Assembly: GCA_050743125.1 (NCBI GenBank) | Contig: JBOGEB010000091.1 | Span: forward strand, 1 to 15,746 | Reading direction: 5' to 3' | From: JBOGEB01 sp050743125 | GTDB lineage: Bacteria; Actinomycetota; Nitriliruptoria; Euzebyales; Egibacteraceae | Length of the DNA: 15,746 bases | In this document: positions 6,681 to 14,924 of the stretch, in pieces | Layout of the letters: every line of letters begins with the position of its first letter | Numbering within the stretch: position 1 is the first letter of the stretch | Translations under genes and position numbers: made by a program | Notes under the pieces: generated by a model | Seen by the model: the letters and a program-made list of their open reading frames with translations, nothing else | The model's database searches: none | Told to the model about the DNA's origin: nothing

Positions 6681-7510
6681 CGCTTTCTCCGCTTATAGCG
6701 CTTGATCTCCCGGTAGCTGTGCCGCTGTCCCTGCGCGCCAAGGCCGAGGTAGAACTCCGCCACGTCGGGGTTACAGGCCAGCTCGGCCGCGGGCCCCTCC
6801 AGGACGATGCGACCGTTTTCCATGACATAGGCGCGGTCGGCGACCTCCAGCGCCCGGCGGGCGTTCTGCTCGACGATGAGGATCGTCGTGCCGAGCTCGG
6901 TGCGCAGGCGCTGGACGATCGCGAAGATCTCCGCCATGAGCAGCGGAGCCAGGCCGAGTGACGGCTCGTCGAGCAGCATGAGCTTCGGCCGTGCCATGAG
7001 GGCTCGCCCGATCGCAAGCATCTGCTGCTCGCCGCCGGACAGATAGCCGGCAGACTGCCCGGCCCGTTCCCTCAGGCGCGGGAAATAGGCGTAGACGAGG
7101 TCGAGGTCCTCCCGTACCCCTGCGGATGTCGCCGGGCGCATTCGCGCCCGGCGTCGGCTGAGCCGGCCCCGCGTGTACGCGCCGACGAGGAGGTTGTCGT
7201 TGACGGACAGGTGCTCGAACACGCGCCGGCCCTCCATCACGAGCGAGAGGCCCAGGCGCACGATGTCGGCGGCGTCCCGGTGGGTGATGACCTCGCCGCC
7301 GTAGCGGACCTCGCCATCGGTGACCTCCCCGTGCTCGCCGGGCAGCAGGCCGCAGACGGCTTTGAGCGTGGTCGTCTTGCCCGCGCCGTTCGAGCCGAGC
7401 AGGGCGACGATCTCGCCCTCGCCTACCGCCAGTGACAGGCTACGGAGGACGAGGATCACCTCGTCGTAGATGACCTCGACGTTGACGAGCTCCAGCAGGG
7501 GCGCGGGCAC
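6671..7510 (-). CDS. livF: Branched-chain-amino-acid-type ABC transporter ATPase, LivF family
   Basis: The ATPase subunit powers import through the LivH/LivM pair. With the GTG start at 7510 the product has 279 residues: Walker A LLGSNGAGKTT, signature LSGGEQQ, Walker B KLMLLDEPSLGLAP and the switch region ILIVEQNARRAL. The basic C-terminal tail (YKRRKRWL) is typical of LivF proteins in operons with PaaK-like ligases. An upstream ATG at 7558 would overlap the binding-protein gene by 17 bases and adds an unconserved leader. I prefer GTG 7510 because LivF homologues begin about here and because the duplicated copy of this gene start (see the tandem duplication) keeps the same GTG-CCC context. 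The 3' end overlaps the ligase gene by 10 bases. Confidence 0.9.
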   Translation of the reverse strand: MPAPLLELVNVEVIYDEVILVLRSLSLAVGEGEIVALLGSNGAGKTTTLKAVCGLLPGEHGEVTDGEVRYGGEVITHRDAADIVRLGLSLVMEGRRVFEHLSVNDNLLVGAYTRGRLSRRRARMRPATSAGVREDLDLVYAYFPRLRERAGQSAGYLSGGEQQMLAIGRALMARPKLMLLDEPSLGLAPLLMAEIFAIVQRLRTELGTTILIVEQNARRALEVADRAYVMENGRIVLEGPAAELACNPDVAEFYLGLGAQGQRHSYREIKRYKRRKRWL

Positions 7511-8755
7511 GGACCCTAAGGTCCCTGCCGGAGCGATCTCGTTACGGGGTGAGGGCATCGCTGAGCGGTTGCCACGTGCCGGTCTTCACCTGGTAGACGC
7601 GGCCTGATTTCATGCCCTGGTGGCTGTCCGGTGAGAACCGGATCGCGGTGGTCACCGGGGTCGTCACGGGACCCATCGTCTCCAGCGCCTCCTTGATCGC
7701 CGGGCCCGTAACCTGCTTGCCGGACTCGATCGCCTTGGCGATAGCGTCGGCCATCACCGCCATCGTGTACCAGCCCTGCGGGTAGTAGAGGTCGATCGCC
7801 TCGAGGCTGCGGCCCCTCGCCCTGAGGGCGGCCTCGAGGTTCCCCATGTCACCGTTGGCCTGCGACGGCGGCGCGAAGAGCATGATCCCGAGCGCGCCCT
7901 CGGCGGCGGTACCGGCCTGCTGGACGAAGAGCTCGTCGCTGCAGTAGTTCAGGCAGAACAGCTGCGCGCCGAGCCCCTGCTCCTTCAGGTTCTTCGCGAG
8001 CACCGCCGTCGGCTTCGAGGTGCTCTGGACGATGACGTAGCCCACGCCCTGCCGCTTCGCGCGCGCCAGCTCACCGACGTAGTCGGTGGCGCCTCTCGGC
8101 ATCGCATACGTCTGGTAGCCGATGTCGAGCCCGTTGTCCTTGATGTAGCGCCTGCCGTCCTCCAGCGGTGATGCACCGAACGGGCTGTCGTGGTGGAACA
8201 CCGCGACCTCGACGTGCTTTCCCGGGTTCTGGGCGGCGATGTGCTTGAGCGCGATCCGCATCTGGTCGGAGTAGCTCAGCCCGATGACGAAGTTGTAGGG
8301 AGTGTCCCTGGGATTGGTGAGCGTCGCCGCAAACGAGCCGGACATGAACGGGATCCGGTCCTCGGTGATCTTGCTGCGCAGGGCCTCAGTGTCCCCGGTC
8401 CCATGGCCCTGAAACGCCACGGCGCCAGCATCGACATACTGCCGGTAGAGCTGCTCCGCCTTTGGCACCTCGTACTGGTAATCCTGCCACAGCAGCTTGA
8501 TCGGGCGCCCCTTGACTCCTCCGCTCTGGTTGCGCCACGCGACGTAGTCGCGCATGCCCTCGGAGTAGGACACGCCGACGTCGGACGTCGGCCCCGAAAG
8601 GTCGAAGATCGCACCGACGATGATGGGCTCACCCGGCGCCTGGTTGCCGCCAGTGGCCTGCTGATCGCCGGTGCCGCAGGCCGCTGCCAGCAGCGTGAGC
8701 ACCGCGGCCAGGGCCAACCAAGTCTTTGGGGGTCGTTTCATCGTTCCTCCTTGGT
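7487..8755 (-). repeat. Tandem duplication unit A (1.27 kb)
   Basis: This unit contains binding-protein copy 1 with its downstream spacer and the first codons of livF. It repeats the neighbouring unit B with high nucleotide identity. Each boundary lies at a GAGCT(C) motif (7487-7492, 8756-8761, 10023-10027); the spacing is 1269 and 1267 bases. See the first finding. Confidence 0.75.
7542..8741 (-). CDS. ABC transporter solute-binding lipoprotein, copy 1 (Liv/type I periplasmic-binding fold)
   Basis: The 399-residue product is an extracytoplasmic receptor that hands a ligand to the LivHM channel. It begins MKRPPKTWLALAAVL with a lipobox LAAAC, so Cys22 would be lipidated and anchor it to the membrane. 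The mature part starts with the family pattern EPIIVGAIFDLSGPTSDVG and contains KGRPIKLLWQD, all typical of the Peripla_BP_6 family. Start: ATG 8741 with AAGGAGG a few bases upstream; the longer frame to 8828 has no support. It is about 88% identical to the adjacent copy 2 (roughly 43 differences in some 360 mature residues). Differences cluster near likely ligand contacts, for example His113 here versus Trp113 in copy 2. It ends TAA at 7542-7544. Confidence 0.92.
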   Translation of the reverse strand: MKRPPKTWLALAAVLTLLAAACGTGDQQATGGNQAPGEPIIVGAIFDLSGPTSDVGVSYSEGMRDYVAWRNQSGGVKGRPIKLLWQDYQYEVPKAEQLYRQYVDAGAVAFQGHGTGDTEALRSKITEDRIPFMSGSFAATLTNPRDTPYNFVIGLSYSDQMRIALKHIAAQNPGKHVEVAVFHHDSPFGASPLEDGRRYIKDNGLDIGYQTYAMPRGATDYVGELARAKRQGVGYVIVQSTSKPTAVLAKNLKEQGLGAQLFCLNYCSDELFVQQAGTAAEGALGIMLFAPPSQANGDMGNLEAALRARGRSLEAIDLYYPQGWYTMAVMADAIAKAIESGKQVTGPAIKEALETMGPVTTPVTTAIRFSPDSHQGMKSGRVYQVKTGTWQPLSDALTP

Positions 8756-10022
8756 GAGCTCCCAGCAGAGGCGGGGGCACGGGCTCGCAAGCCCCTGCCG
8801 GAGCGGTTGCGCTACGGGGTGAGAGCACGCTGGAGCGCCTGCCACGTGCCGGTCTTCACCTGGTAGACCCGGCCCGATTGCATGCCCTGGTGGCTGTCCG
8901 GTGAGAACCGGATCGCGGTGGTCACCGGCGTCGTCACCGGGTCCATCGACTCCAGGGCCGCCTTGATCGCCGGGCCCGTGACCTCCTTGCCGGACGCGAC
9001 CGCCTTGGCGATAGCGTCGGCCATCACCGCCATCGTGTACCAGCCCTGCGGGTAGTGAAGGTCGATCGCCTCGAGGCTGCGACCCTTCGCCCTCAGGGCG
9101 GCCTCGAGACCCCGCGTGTCCCCGTTGGCCTGCAACGGGGGCGCGAAGGGCAGGATCCCGAGCGCGCCCTCGGCTGCGGTACCGGCCTGCCGGACGAAGA
9201 GCTCGTCGGCGCAGTAGTTCAGGCAGAAGACCTGGGCGTTGAGCCCCTGCTCCTTCACGTTCCTCGCGAGGACCGCCGTCGGCTTCGAGGTGCTCTGGAC
9301 GATGACGTAGCCCACGCCCTGCCGCTTGGCGCGGGCCAGCTCACCGACGTAGTCGGTGGCGCCTCTCGGCATCGCATACGTCTGGTAGCCGATGTCGAGC
9401 CCGTTGTCCTTGATGAAGCGCCTGCCGTCCTCCAGCGGGGAGATGCCGGCCGGAGCATCGAGGTGGAACACCGCGACCTCGACGTGCTTTCCCGGGTTCT
9501 GGGCGGCGATGTGCTTGAGCGCGACCCGCATCTGGTCGGAGTAGCTCAGCGCGACGACGAAGTTGTACGGGGTCTGCTGCGGGTTGGTGAGCGTCGCCGC
9601 GTACGAGGCGGACATGAACGGGATCTGGTCCTCGGTCACCTTCCCGCGGAGCGCTTCGGTGTCCCCTGTTCCCCAACCCTGGAACGCCACGGCGCCGGCA
9701 TCGACATACTGCCGGTAGAGCTGCTCCGCCTTGGGCACCTCGTACTGGTAGTCCTGCCACAGCAGCTTGATCGGACGCCCCTTGACACCTCCGTTCTGGT
9801 TACGCCACGCGACGTAGTCGCGTACGCCCTCGGAGTAGGACACGCCGACGTCGGAGGTCGGCCCCGAAAGGTCGAAGACCGCTCCGACGATGATCGGCTC
9901 GCCCGTCGCCTCATTGCCGCCGGTGGCCTGCTGGCGAGGTCCGCCGCAGGCGACCGCCAGCAGCGCGAGCACCGTGAGCAGTGCCCACCAGGCCTTTGCG
10001 AATCGTCTCATGGTTCCTCCTC
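8756..10022 (-). repeat. Tandem duplication unit B (1.27 kb)
   Basis: This unit holds binding-protein copy 2 and, at its downstream end, a remnant of the start of livF in the spacer before copy 1 (GTG CCC CCG CCT CTG CTG G). It matches unit A over its whole length. Confidence 0.75.
8812..10011 (-). CDS. ABC transporter solute-binding lipoprotein, copy 2
   Basis: The 399-residue product is the paralogue of the preceding copy, with the same length and residue numbering. Its signal peptide is MRRFAKAWWALLTVLALL with lipobox LAVAC (Cys22). The ATG at 10011 is preceded by GAGGAGGAACC, a strong ribosome binding site, and follows the livM stop by 17 bases. It carries the same Peripla_BP_6 features, including EPIIVGAVFDLSGP. 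Compared with copy 1 it has Trp113 instead of His, SASY instead of SGSF (134-137) and HLDAPAGIS instead of HHDSPFGAS (183-191), suggesting a different ligand preference. A Cys pair (FCLNYC) is kept in both copies. It ends TAG at 8812-8814. Confidence 0.92.
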   Translation of the reverse strand: MRRFAKAWWALLTVLALLAVACGGPRQQATGGNEATGEPIIVGAVFDLSGPTSDVGVSYSEGVRDYVAWRNQNGGVKGRPIKLLWQDYQYEVPKAEQLYRQYVDAGAVAFQGWGTGDTEALRGKVTEDQIPFMSASYAATLTNPQQTPYNFVVALSYSDQMRVALKHIAAQNPGKHVEVAVFHLDAPAGISPLEDGRRFIKDNGLDIGYQTYAMPRGATDYVGELARAKRQGVGYVIVQSTSKPTAVLARNVKEQGLNAQVFCLNYCADELFVRQAGTAAEGALGILPFAPPLQANGDTRGLEAALRAKGRSLEAIDLHYPQGWYTMAVMADAIAKAVASGKEVTGPAIKAALESMDPVTTPVTTAIRFSPDSHQGMQSGRVYQVKTGTWQALQRALTP

Positions 10023-10028
10023 GAGCTT

Positions 10029-11084
10029 TCAGTAGCGGAACGGCCATAGTCGGACGTAGTCCTTCACCCGCTGCCACAGGCGGGCCAGCCCGCGCGGCTC
10101 AAAAATGAGGAACAGCATGATGACCAGCCCGAAGGCGCCGAGCTGCAGGGCAGGCAGCTTCGTGGCGAGGGTGGGGACGTCCTCGCGCAGCGCGGTGCCG
10201 ATCTGTTGGATGACCGCGGGGAGCGCAACCATGAACAGCGCACCGTAGATCGAGCCCGCGACCGACCCGAGCCCGCCGACGATGATCATCGCGACGTAGA
10301 CCACCGAAACGTCGAAGGTGAACCGCTCCCAGGTCAAACTGCCGGTGTAGTGTGCGGTCAGCGCACCAGCGAGCCCGACGAATCCCGACGACACCGCAAA
10401 GGCGAGGAGCTTGTAGCGGACGAGGTCGATGCCGGCAGCCTGGGCCGCGATGTCCTGGTCCCGGATTGCGACGAACGCCCGCCCCAGGCCGGTGCGGAAC
10501 AGGTTGGTCGCGGCCAGCGCGGCGAGGACCGCACAGGCGAGGATCACCCAGTACCAACGGAAGTCGCCGCCCAGCGTCAGGCCCGCCACCACGGGCGGGT
10601 CCACCTGCAGGGAGTCGACGCCGCCGGTCACGGGCCTCCAATTGCGGACGCCCCACAGGATGATCTCCTGCGACGCGAGCGTCGCGATCGCCAGGTAGAG
10701 CCCCTTCAGGCGCAACGCCGGCAGCCCGAAGAGCGCGCCGATCAGCGCGGTCATCGTGATGCCTGCGACGATGCCGAGGCCGGTGGACAGCCCCATCCGC
10801 ATGACCACGATCGCGCTCGTGTACGCGCCGACGGCGAGGAAGCCGCCCTGGCCGAGGCTGATCTGGCCCGTGTAGCCGGTAAGGATGTTGAGCCCGATCG
10901 CGCCGATCGCCGCGATCCCGGCCTGGCAGGCCACCGTGAGCCAGACCGACGGGAGGACGAAGGGCGCGACCACGAGCCCGACTCCGAGCAGAACGAGCCG
11001 CGCATACTCGGCCCGGGTATGCCGGAGGGCGAGCGCCTCGGCGTAGCTGCGGTGGTGGATCCCGGTCGCGGTCGCCATCGCCAT
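10029..11084 (-). CDS. livM: Branched-chain-amino-acid-type ABC transporter permease, LivM family
   Basis: The 351-residue integral membrane protein has about eight to ten hydrophobic segments between residues 28 and 328. LivM blocks are GLNILTGYTGQISLGQGGF (64-82), LRLKGLYLAIATLA (124-137), the cytoplasmic coupling region GRAFVAIRDQDIAAQAAG (201-218), GGLGSVAGSIYGA (270-282) and IFEPRGLA (327-334). It pairs with LivH to form the channel. The ATG at 11084 is followed by another ATG at 11078; both are possible and neither has a strong ribosome binding site. It is 17 bases upstream of binding-protein copy 2 but, unlike the other junctions in this operon, separated from livH by 206 bases. Confidence 0.93.
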   Translation of the reverse strand: MAMATATGIHHRSYAEALALRHTRAEYARLVLLGVGLVVAPFVLPSVWLTVACQAGIAAIGAIGLNILTGYTGQISLGQGGFLAVGAYTSAIVVMRMGLSTGLGIVAGITMTALIGALFGLPALRLKGLYLAIATLASQEIILWGVRNWRPVTGGVDSLQVDPPVVAGLTLGGDFRWYWVILACAVLAALAATNLFRTGLGRAFVAIRDQDIAAQAAGIDLVRYKLLAFAVSSGFVGLAGALTAHYTGSLTWERFTFDVSVVYVAMIIVGGLGSVAGSIYGALFMVALPAVIQQIGTALREDVPTLATKLPALQLGAFGLVIMLFLIFEPRGLARLWQRVKDYVRLWPFRY

Positions 11085-11133
11085 CGCCTACTGGCCACCT
11101 GTGTCGAACCGCGAACGATGACTCGTGCGGAGC

Positions 11134-11164
11134 GCGGTTTCGGGGCTCGACGCCCCGAAACCGC
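11134..11164. repeat. Perfect 13-bp inverted repeat between livH and livM
   Basis: GCGGTTTCGGGGC (11134-11146) and GCCCCGAAACCGC (11152-11164) are perfect complements around a TCGAC loop. It sits 50-80 bases upstream of livM. As RNA it would be a very stable hairpin between the two permease genes, and could weaken or end transcription although no T tract follows on the minus strand. Confidence 0.75.
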
Positions 11165-11203
11165 CACAGCACCACCACACCACCCGACGGACCGCCACCG
11201 AAG

Positions 11204-11279
11204 GGGTCGCGCCGCGTCCCGGGAAGAGGCTCCGACCTAAAAAGGGTCTTCGTGAGCGGAACCCGACGCGGCGCGACCC
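11204..11279. repeat. Palindromic element with perfect 15-bp arms between livH and livM
   Basis: GGGTCGCGCCGCGTC (11204-11218) and GACGCGGCGCGACCC (11265-11279) are perfect inverted repeats 46 bases apart. The interior includes a short AAAAA tract (TTTTT on the transcribed minus strand) flanked by GACC/GGTC. It begins 11 bases after the livH stop. It may be a small intergenic palindromic repeat, a terminator/attenuator, or an RNA-processing site. Confidence 0.75.
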
Positions 11280-11290
11280 TGGACACACCA

Positions 11291-12163
11291 TCACACACGC
11301 TCGATCCGGGCCTGGCCGAACAGGCCGTACGGCCGTAAGAGGAGCACCAACGCGATCACGACGAACGGGACGACGGCCTGGAGCCCTCCTCCGACGTAGC
11401 GGGCGGTGAACGTGATGAGCAGCCCGATCACCGCGCCGCCGACGATCGTCCCCGGGATCGAGTCGAGGCCGCCCAAGATCACGACCGGGAACACGGCGAG
11501 GCCGAAGATGGCGACGTCGCCGGAGACCCCCAGGATGTTCGCGACGAGCGCGCCGCCGATCACCGTGCTCACCGTAGCCAGCGCCCACGACAGCGCGAAC
11601 ACCCGACGGACGCTGATCCCCATCACGAGCGCGGCCTGCTGGTCGTCCGCGACCGCACGCATCGCGATGCCGCTCCGCGACCGCTGGAAGAACAGCGAGA
11701 ACGCGGCAAGGACGATCGCCGCCACCGCGACCGCCACGAGCCGGTCGACCGGCACCGTCGCGCCGGCGAGCGCGATCGTGCCGGCGGGGATGAACCGGGG
11801 GAACTGCAGGGGCGTCGTGCCCCAGATGAGCTGCACGACCGCCTGAATGACCGCAGCGAGCCCGATCGTGACCATGATCACCGAGATCGCTTCTTCCCCG
11901 ACGAGCGGGCGGAGCACGAACCGCTCGACGCCGACGCCGAGCAGGCCGCCCACCACCATCGCGAAGAGCACGGCAAGCGGCCACGGCAGGCCGAACGTCT
12001 CCATCCCCGCGTAGACGAGGTACGCGCCGAGCGCAAGGAACTGGCCCTGGGCGAAGCTGATGACGCCGGTGGCCTTGTAGATGAGCACGAACCCCAACGC
12101 GGCAAGCGCGAGGATGGCCCCGTTCGCCAGGCCGTTGATCCCCAATTGGATGAGCTCAGACAT
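11291..12163 (-). CDS. livH: Branched-chain-amino-acid-type ABC transporter permease, LivH family
   Basis: The 290-residue membrane protein has LivH blocks: the N-terminal GLANGAILALAALGFVLIYK (11-30), GVISFAQGQF (33-42), RAVADDQQAALVMGI (169-183, the cytoplasmic coupling loop that contacts an ATPase), ILGGLDSIPGTIVGG (229-243) and LLLRPYGLFG (274-283). It forms the channel with LivM. I start it at ATG 12163, where the ATG shares its A with the stop codon of the synthetase gene (TGATG), a typical coupling junction; GGAG lies a little upstream. The longer frame to 12178 adds five residues with no support. The following palindromic spacer could lower expression of downstream genes. Confidence 0.93.
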   Translation of the reverse strand: MSELIQLGINGLANGAILALAALGFVLIYKATGVISFAQGQFLALGAYLVYAGMETFGLPWPLAVLFAMVVGGLLGVGVERFVLRPLVGEEAISVIMVTIGLAAVIQAVVQLIWGTTPLQFPRFIPAGTIALAGATVPVDRLVAVAVAAIVLAAFSLFFQRSRSGIAMRAVADDQQAALVMGISVRRVFALSWALATVSTVIGGALVANILGVSGDVAIFGLAVFPVVILGGLDSIPGTIVGGAVIGLLITFTARYVGGGLQAVVPFVVIALVLLLRPYGLFGQARIERV

Positions 12164-14109
12164 CAGCGCGCGCTCCACGCCATCCGTCGGGCTTTGCCCC
12201 GCGCGGGGGCGAACCCCTCCATCGACTGCAGGCGCAGCGGAATCCGCCGCTCGAGCCTGCTGCCATCCTGATAGGTCACCACGCTGGGCACCATGACCTC
12301 GTCGGCGTCGCCGTAGAGCGCATCGACGATCGGCGCGTACCGCTCGGCGATCATGCCGCGCCGGACCTTGCGGGTGCGGGTCATCTCGTCGTCGTCCGGG
12401 TCGAGCTGCTTGTGCAGGAGCACGAACCGGCGCACCCGGATGGCCTCTGGGAGGTCGGCGTTGTTCCGGTCGACCTCCTCGCCGAGGAGGTCGTAGACCA
12501 CCCGCTTCGCCGCAAGGTCGGTGTAGGTCGTGTAGCCGACGTGCCGCCGCTCGGCCCAGGCACCGACCATCTGCGCGTCGATGACGAGCATCGCGGTGAC
12601 ATGCGGCCTGCCGGCTCCGCCGAAGACGACCGCCTCCTCGACGTACGGGCTGAACTTCAGCTTGTTCTCGATGAACGCGGGACTGAAGCGGGTCCCGTCG
12701 GGCGTGGCGATGACGTCGTCGACCCGGTCGATGACCACGAGCTGCCCGTCGTCGAGGTAACCCGCGTCACCGGTGTGGAGCCAGCCCCGCGCGTCGATCG
12801 CCGCGGTGCCCGCCTCCTCGTTGCGGTAGTAGCCGTTGAACACCGACGGCGAGCGGAGGAGGATCTCGCCGTCGTCGGCGATCCGCAGCTCGGTGCCGGG
12901 GATCGGCACGCCCACGGTGTGGAAGCGGATCGCGCCGTCGCGGTGAGCGACGGCAATGCCGCAGATCTCGGTCTGGCCATAGACCTGCTTGAGGCTCACG
13001 CCAAGCGCGTGGAGGAACCGGAAGACGTCAGGCCCGAGCGGCGCGCCGCCCGTGTAGCAATGGCGGAGCCGGACGAGGCCGAGCTGGTCCCGGACCGGCC
13101 GGAGCGCCACCCAGTCGCCGATCCGGTGAAGCGTCCGCAGGCCGGCGCCGACCGACTGGCCGCGCGCCCGCCGGTCGGCGACCCGCGCGCCGACCCGGTG
13201 CCCCCAGTTGAACACCGTCCGCTTGAGGACGTCGGCTTCCCCCAAGCGGACGTGGACGTCAGCTACCAGGTCCTCCCAGATACGCGGCGGGGCGAACAGC
13301 ACGTCAGGGCCGATCTCCCGCAGGTCAGCGCGGACCGTGGCCGCCTCCTCGCAGAAGCTCGTGGTGAACCCGACTTGCAGCCCGCATGCCACGGCGACCA
13401 TCTGCTCCCCTATCCACGCGAACGGCAGGAAGCTCACGTACCGATCGTCCGGACCGATCGAGTCGATCTCTATGAAGCTGCGCCCCATCGCGAGCAGGTT
13501 TCCGTGCGAGAGCATGGCGAGCTTCGGCCGTCCGGTCGTGCCGGACGTCGTGGAGATCACCGCGATGTCGTCGCCGTGACCGGCGGCGATCTGCTCGTCC
13601 AGCCAGCCGGGTCGTGCCCGCGCGACCGCGCGCCCACGTGCCTCGACCGCGCAAAACTCGAAGAGATAGGGCTGGTCGTAGCGCTCGAGCCCGCGCGGGT
13701 CGTAGGAGATGAGCGTATGCAGCGTGCCGATCGCGTCCCACAGACCCACGAGCTTGTCGACCTGCTCCTGATCCTCGGCCACCACGACCCGCACCTGGGC
13801 GTCAGTGAGGATGTGGCGGACCTCGTCGGCGACGCTGGTCGGGTAGATGCCGACGACGCACGCGCCGAGCGACTGGGCCGCGAACTCGGTGATCAGCCAC
13901 TCCGGCCGGTTGTCGCCGAGGATCGCGACGACCTCGCCGGCCTCGACGCCCAGGTCGGCGAGCCCGTGGGCGAGGTCGCGGACGCGCTCGGAGTACCGGC
14001 GCCAGGTGATCGGCTGCCAGATGCCGTAGCGCTTCTCCTGGAGCGCCACCCGGTCGCCGGCGCGCTCCGCCAGGTCCGCGAGCAGCTTGGGGAAGGTGTC
14101 CCGTGTCAT
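12163..14109 (-). CDS. AMP-dependent acyl-CoA synthetase (long-chain FadD15-like)
   Basis: The 648-residue product is an adenylate-forming ligase that turns a carboxylic acid into its CoA thioester. Motifs: phosphate loop TTSGTTGRPKLAML (187-200), YGQTE (377-381), GWLHTGDAGYLDDGQ (442-456), DRVDDVI (461-467) and MTRTRKVRR (576-584), which fits the bacterial long-chain synthetase group. The substrate could be a fatty or aryl-aliphatic acid and cannot be read from sequence. The start ATG at 14109 overlaps the TGA of the LivG gene (ATGA), and its own stop overlaps livH by one base. Lying inside a transporter operon, it probably activates what is imported. The last 40 residues are basic and family-variable. 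Confidence 0.92.
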   Translation of the reverse strand: MTRDTFPKLLADLAERAGDRVALQEKRYGIWQPITWRRYSERVRDLAHGLADLGVEAGEVVAILGDNRPEWLITEFAAQSLGACVVGIYPTSVADEVRHILTDAQVRVVVAEDQEQVDKLVGLWDAIGTLHTLISYDPRGLERYDQPYLFEFCAVEARGRAVARARPGWLDEQIAAGHGDDIAVISTTSGTTGRPKLAMLSHGNLLAMGRSFIEIDSIGPDDRYVSFLPFAWIGEQMVAVACGLQVGFTTSFCEEAATVRADLREIGPDVLFAPPRIWEDLVADVHVRLGEADVLKRTVFNWGHRVGARVADRRARGQSVGAGLRTLHRIGDWVALRPVRDQLGLVRLRHCYTGGAPLGPDVFRFLHALGVSLKQVYGQTEICGIAVAHRDGAIRFHTVGVPIPGTELRIADDGEILLRSPSVFNGYYRNEEAGTAAIDARGWLHTGDAGYLDDGQLVVIDRVDDVIATPDGTRFSPAFIENKLKFSPYVEEAVVFGGAGRPHVTAMLVIDAQMVGAWAERRHVGYTTYTDLAAKRVVYDLLGEEVDRNNADLPEAIRVRRFVLLHKQLDPDDDEMTRTRKVRRGMIAERYAPIVDALYGDADEVMVPSVVTYQDGSRLERRIPLRLQSMEGFAPARGKARRMAWSAR

Positions 14110-14924
14110 GTCAGCGCTCCGTCCGGCGCCCCGCCCACAGCCGCCGGGTCGGCGGCCTCGCCCAAGTACGCGTCGATCACCACCTGGTCGCCGCCGACCT
14201 GGGCGGGGGTGCCGTCGGCGATCACCCTGCCGAAGTCGAGGACCGTGACCTGGTCAGAGATGTCCATCACGACCGCCATGTCATGCTCGACGAGCACGAC
14301 GCTCACCCCGCAGCGCTGGTTCACGTCGAGGACGCAGCGCGTCATGTCCTCTTTCTCCTCGGCGTTCATCCCCGCCATCGGCTCGTCGAGCAGCAGGAGC
14401 GCTGGCTGCATGCAAAGGGCACGCCCGAGCTCGACGCGCTTCTGGATCCCGTACGCGAGCGTCGCGACCGGGCTGTTGCGCACGGCCTGGAGCATGAGCA
14501 GATCGACGACCTCCTCGACGAACTCACGGTGGGCGATCTCCTGACGCCGCGCCGCGCCGAGGTACCACAGCGCCGGCGCGAGGCGATGACGCATGTGGAC
14601 ATGCCGGCCCAGCAGAAGGTTCTCGACCACGCTCATGTGGCGGAACAACTCAATGTTCTGGAAGGACCGGGCGACCCCCAGCCGCGCGATCCGGCTCGGC
14701 CGCTCGCGCACCAGGTCATGCGAGCGCTCCGGACCGTGCAACACGATCTGGCCCGCCTGCGGCCGGTAGAGGCCGCTGACACAGTTGAGCAGGCTGGTCT
14801 TGCCAGCGCCGTTCGGGCCAATGAGCGCGTGCACGTCGCCCTGGTGGACCGCGAGGGTGACGCGCTCAAGCGCCCGCACCCCGCCAAACGTCAACGAGAC
14901 GTCCCGCACCTCGAGCTGGATCAC
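14106..14924 (-). CDS. livG: Branched-chain-amino-acid-type ABC transporter ATPase, LivG family
   Basis: The 272-residue ATPase has Walker A GPNGAGKTS (36-44), Q-loop RSFQNIELF (86-94), the LivG-type signature LAYGIQKRVELGRAL (156-170), Walker B ALLLLDEPMAGM (175-186) and switch His in VEHDM (213-217). The start is set at GTG 14924: GGAG lies 6 bases upstream, and homologues begin about here with LEVRDVSLTFGG. An alternative ATG at 15014 would give 302 residues, but that 30-codon leader has weaker third-position GC and only a distant GGAG. It is the first gene of the long operon and shares an ATGA overlap with the synthetase gene. Confidence 0.9.
   Translation of the reverse strand: MIQLEVRDVSLTFGGVRALERVTLAVHQGDVHALIGPNGAGKTSLLNCVSGLYRPQAGQIVLHGPERSHDLVRERPSRIARLGVARSFQNIELFRHMSVVENLLLGRHVHMRHRLAPALWYLGAARRQEIAHREFVEEVVDLLMLQAVRNSPVATLAYGIQKRVELGRALCMQPALLLLDEPMAGMNAEEKEDMTRCVLDVNQRCGVSVVLVEHDMAVVMDISDQVTVLDFGRVIADGTPAQVGGDQVVIDAYLGEAADPAAVGGAPDGALT

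Noticed and set aside
12412..14544. A 710-residue plus-strand frame
   Set aside because: It lies opposite the synthetase and livG genes. Its Arg/Asp/Val-rich product is the typical antisense shadow of a high-GC gene.
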